A stretch of 64,000 bases of DNA from Trematomus loennbergii (taxonomy: Eukaryota > Chordata > Actinopteri > Perciformes > Nototheniidae): contig JAAOOA010000339.1 in NCBI GenBank assembly GCA_012861695.1, positions 132,501 through 196,500 on the forward strand, read 5' to 3'. Position numbers and translations under genes: made by a program. Position 1 is the first letter of the stretch; each line of letters starts with the position of its first letter. Of this stretch, positions 61,736-64,000 are shown in pieces. The notes beneath the pieces are model-generated. The model had not been told where the DNA came from, ran no database searches, and was given only the letters and a program-made list of their open reading frames with translations.

Positions 61736-62119
61736 AGTGACCTTTGAATAAATATTGCAAAACAAAGCCTATATCACCTGCAGGCTTAGCCAGTGTGTAT
61801 TTCTTCCTGCACTACAAGATTTCGATGTGTACACATCTGGGCCATTTATTGTGTAATTTCTCCAAACATATACAAATGCCTGTATTGGAGTCAAAAAGGT
61901 GCAGTAGAAGGACTTTAGCAGCATCATAAGAGGCCAACAAGAGTGACAGGGGTGTGTCACTGTGCTGAAGGAAGGTTGTGAACAGCTATCCAGGATAGTC
62001 TCTAAAGACTTTCCAAGGGGTAACAATGCTGCTGCTGGAGTACTGATCTAGTGTTGATGTCATCTGTCTACCTTATCCTCTTAAAATACTCTGTCTAACA
62101 TTATCTGTACATTACATGA

Positions 62120-62275
62120 CATTACATTACATGTCGCTTTTATCCAAAGCGACTTACTATAGTATTCAGTACTGTGGACAATCCCCACAGGAGCAATTTG
62201 GGGTGAAGTGTCCTCCCCTGATTCGAAGTCCAGCACACTACCCACTGAGCCACAGCCTCCCAGTATTGTGAACGC
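62120..62275 (-). repeat. SINE-like dispersed repeat in foldback centre
   Basis: On the minus strand, GGCTGTGGCTCAGTGGGTAG (A-box-like) is followed by GACTTCGAATCAGG (weak B-box). At the plus-left end it has ACATTACATTACATG and TTTTATCCAAAGCGACTTAC, a very common fish repeat motif. Confidence 0.6.
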
Positions 62276-62279
62276 TTTT

Positions 62280-62965
62280 AACGCTTATTAAATATAGCAG
62301 AAAACATGCATTATTCTACTCAGGAGGGGAGTTTGACAGGGGATTACTCAAACACTTGATTGTACTTGTGGGAGTAGTCCAAGTAGTACTGACTCCAACA
62401 GTATCAATTTCATGTAGAACTTGTTGCAAAAAATCATTTTATCCCTCATCAAATATAGCAGAATACATTAATTATTGTACTCAGGAGGGGAGTTTGACAA
62501 AGGATTACTCAAGAAGTACACAGTAAAAATACTTTATTGTACTTGTGGGAGTAGTCCAAGTAGTACTGAGTCCAACAGTCCCAATTGTATTAAGAACTTA
62601 TGGCAAAATATCATTTTATCTCTCATCAAAGATAGCTAAAAACATGCATGATTGTACTCTGGAAGGGAGTTTGACAGAGTATTACTCAACAAGTACACAA
62701 TAAAAGTAGGCCACTTCATTGTATTTGTGGTAGTAGTCTAACAAGTACTGAGTCCAACACTACCAATTTTATTAAGAACTTATGGATACAAATCATTTTA
62801 TCTCATCAAATATAGCAGAAGTGGCATGAGTTTGTTCTCAGGGACTTTGAGAGAGTATTACCACAAAAAGTAGCCTACTTCATTTTATTGTAGCAGTCAA
62901 ACTAGGACTGAGTCAAACAGTGTCAGTTTTATTAAGAACTTATGGTACAAATGACTTGTATTGCA
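62280..62965. repeat. ~170-bp subrepeats of right foldback arm
   Basis: Four units carry AAATATAGCAGAA, GTACTCAGGAGGGGAGTTTG, AGTACACAGTAAAA and GTACTGAGTCCAACAGT, inverted relative to the left arm. One unit more than the left arm. Confidence 0.85.
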
Positions 62966-63736
62966 AATAAAGCAGAAAAAACATGCATTATTTTACTCTT
63001 GTACAGCGATTACCGTAAAGGCGCTATTAATTGCGCACTCAAAAATGAATAGCTGCTGATTTGACCAAGCGAACGCGAGAGACGGCTGAGTTGACCGCAG
63101 TTATGCAACAGCAACCGAAGCTAAACTGACTATCTTGACTACTTGTTGCTATCCTATTGTGGCATAAGCCGTTTTCTACAGGCACATTTACCTTTTCATT
63201 ATGATTCTACGTGATAGTCGGACTCGGACATGACAACCTGGCAGCCCATGTATTGATTCCATCGATAGCTGCTAATAATACAAAACAAAACTTCTGCCTG
63301 CTCTCCACAATGATCAATAACAGCGAACGGATGGTCAAAGTAAGGTACAAATAAACAGAATCACACGAAGCCTGGTTAGTGTTGCCTGACTTTATAAAGT
63401 GTGTTTGTTTATAAGTGTGTGGTTGCGTTCTAGTCACTTTGCTCAGCGCTACTGCTTGTTACAACTTTCATTTTCCGTACTCGCCATAAACTGTTATTAT
63501 GGCTCAGGTTAATCTCGCCCCCTTCCGACGTGAGCGTGGTTCTTGCCGGGCAGCCAAGTGGGGTCAGCTAAGAACCGGTGTTCGGTGTTTAGAGCGGCTC
63601 CGCTGCGGCTGAAACAGGAAGACCAGAGCTAAATCAGGCTGAGTGTGAAAACAAGCTATTGAGTCAGTGTTGCGGTGCTGTTGCTTTGGTCTGGATCTGT
63701 GAGCTAACCACGCCCCGTTCATTTGCATATAAGAAA

Positions 63737-64000
63737 TGGAAATGTGTCATTATGAAATACAAGTCCCCTGAAATAAATAAATGTGTCATTATGAAATACA
63801 AGTCCTGAAATAAATAAATGTGTCATTATGAAATACAAGTCCTTGAAATAAATAAATGTGTCATTATGAAATAAAAGTCTCTTGAAATAAATAAATGTGT
63901 CATTATGAAATAAAAGTCTCTTGAAATAAATAAATGTGTCATTATGAAATAAAAGTCCTGAAATAAATAAATGTGTCATTATGAAATAAAAGTCCCATGA
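63737..64000. repeat. 39-bp tandem repeat, outer end of right foldback arm
   Basis: Units of TGTCATTATGAAATAAAAGT followed by CTCTTGAAATAAATAAATG; some units read ACAAGTCC. The array is cut by the end of the window. Confidence 0.93.

Larger units (their letters stand above)
60224..64000. mobile_element. Foldback (long inverted repeat) element, running off the window
   Basis: The left arm (60,224 to about 61,740) is the inverted complement of the right arm (about 62,275 to 64,000). Matching landmarks are ATGCAAATGAACGGGGCGTG (60,383 and 63,713), GAACACCGGTTCTTAGCTGA (60,529 and about 63,565), TCAACTCAGCCGTCTCTCGC (61,024 and 63,081) and GCGCAATTAATAGCGCC (61,081 and 63,023). Inner parts of both arms consist of ~170-bp subrepeats (three on the left, four on the right); outer parts consist of the 39-bp array. 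The ~530-bp centre contains a SINE-like piece. No transposase is seen. The design recalls foldback or Rehavkus-type elements, which is inference. Confidence 0.85.

Overview
The window looks like chromosomal DNA of a teleost fish. It has GC-rich, GT/AG-bounded exons of a vertebrate non-muscle myosin II gene in AT-rich introns, together with hAT-like, TTAA-flanked (piggyBac-like), Gypsy LTR and tRNA-SINE repeats of the kind common in fish genomes. No bacterial or viral gene organisation is present.

Left half (about 3.0-30.5 kb, plus strand). This holds the 3' two thirds of a myosin II heavy chain gene, closest to MYH9 (non-muscle myosin IIA). I resolve 26 exons, from the actin-binding/SH1-SH2 part of the motor to the non-helical tail and stop at 29,000. 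Their number and boundaries match human MYH9 exons 16-41. The 5' exons lie left of the window. Nearly all exons are clean, but six apparent single-base losses (exon 30, the donor of exon 37, exon 39, three in exon 41) break the frame. All are deletions, which suggests consensus errors more than a dead gene. The introns carry many mobile elements and large satellites: a 13-bp minisatellite inside a TIR element, a 37-bp minisatellite inside a hAT-like element, about 0.9 kb of ACT repeats and about 0.55 kb of CTAT/CTAC repeats.

Middle (30.5-43.7 kb). There is no convincing host gene. The DNA is a mosaic of duplicated modules. It includes a second GGTTGCGG-TIR element with a hAT-like element in it (8-bp TSD CCTTAACC), which contains another (8-bp TSD CTGTGCTC); a tandem duplication of about 2 kb; and pieces matching the myosin 3' UTR and its downstream DNA that recur at 47 and 52-53 kb.

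Right half (43.7-64 kb). Two minus-strand, degenerate copies of a TNF-receptor-superfamily gene (TNFRSF14/CD40-like cysteine-rich domains, Thr/Ser stalk, membrane segment) lie at 44-45 and 56-57 kb, the second with a 481-bp hAT-like insertion. Between them are a solo Gypsy-type LTR and a 4.2-kb element with about 400-bp terminal inverted repeats. That element encloses a broken gene for a nuclease-like protein with a C-terminal CXC cysteine cluster, whose N-terminal half is inverted. The window ends in a foldback structure of at least 3.8 kb (60.2-64.0 kb) whose arms are built from tandem subrepeats.

The most informative observation is that many insertions have an unoccupied paralogous site in the same window (all three copies of a TTAA MITE, one hAT nest, one 481-bp hAT), so target duplications and relative ages can be read directly. 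All identifications are by eye; no database search was run.
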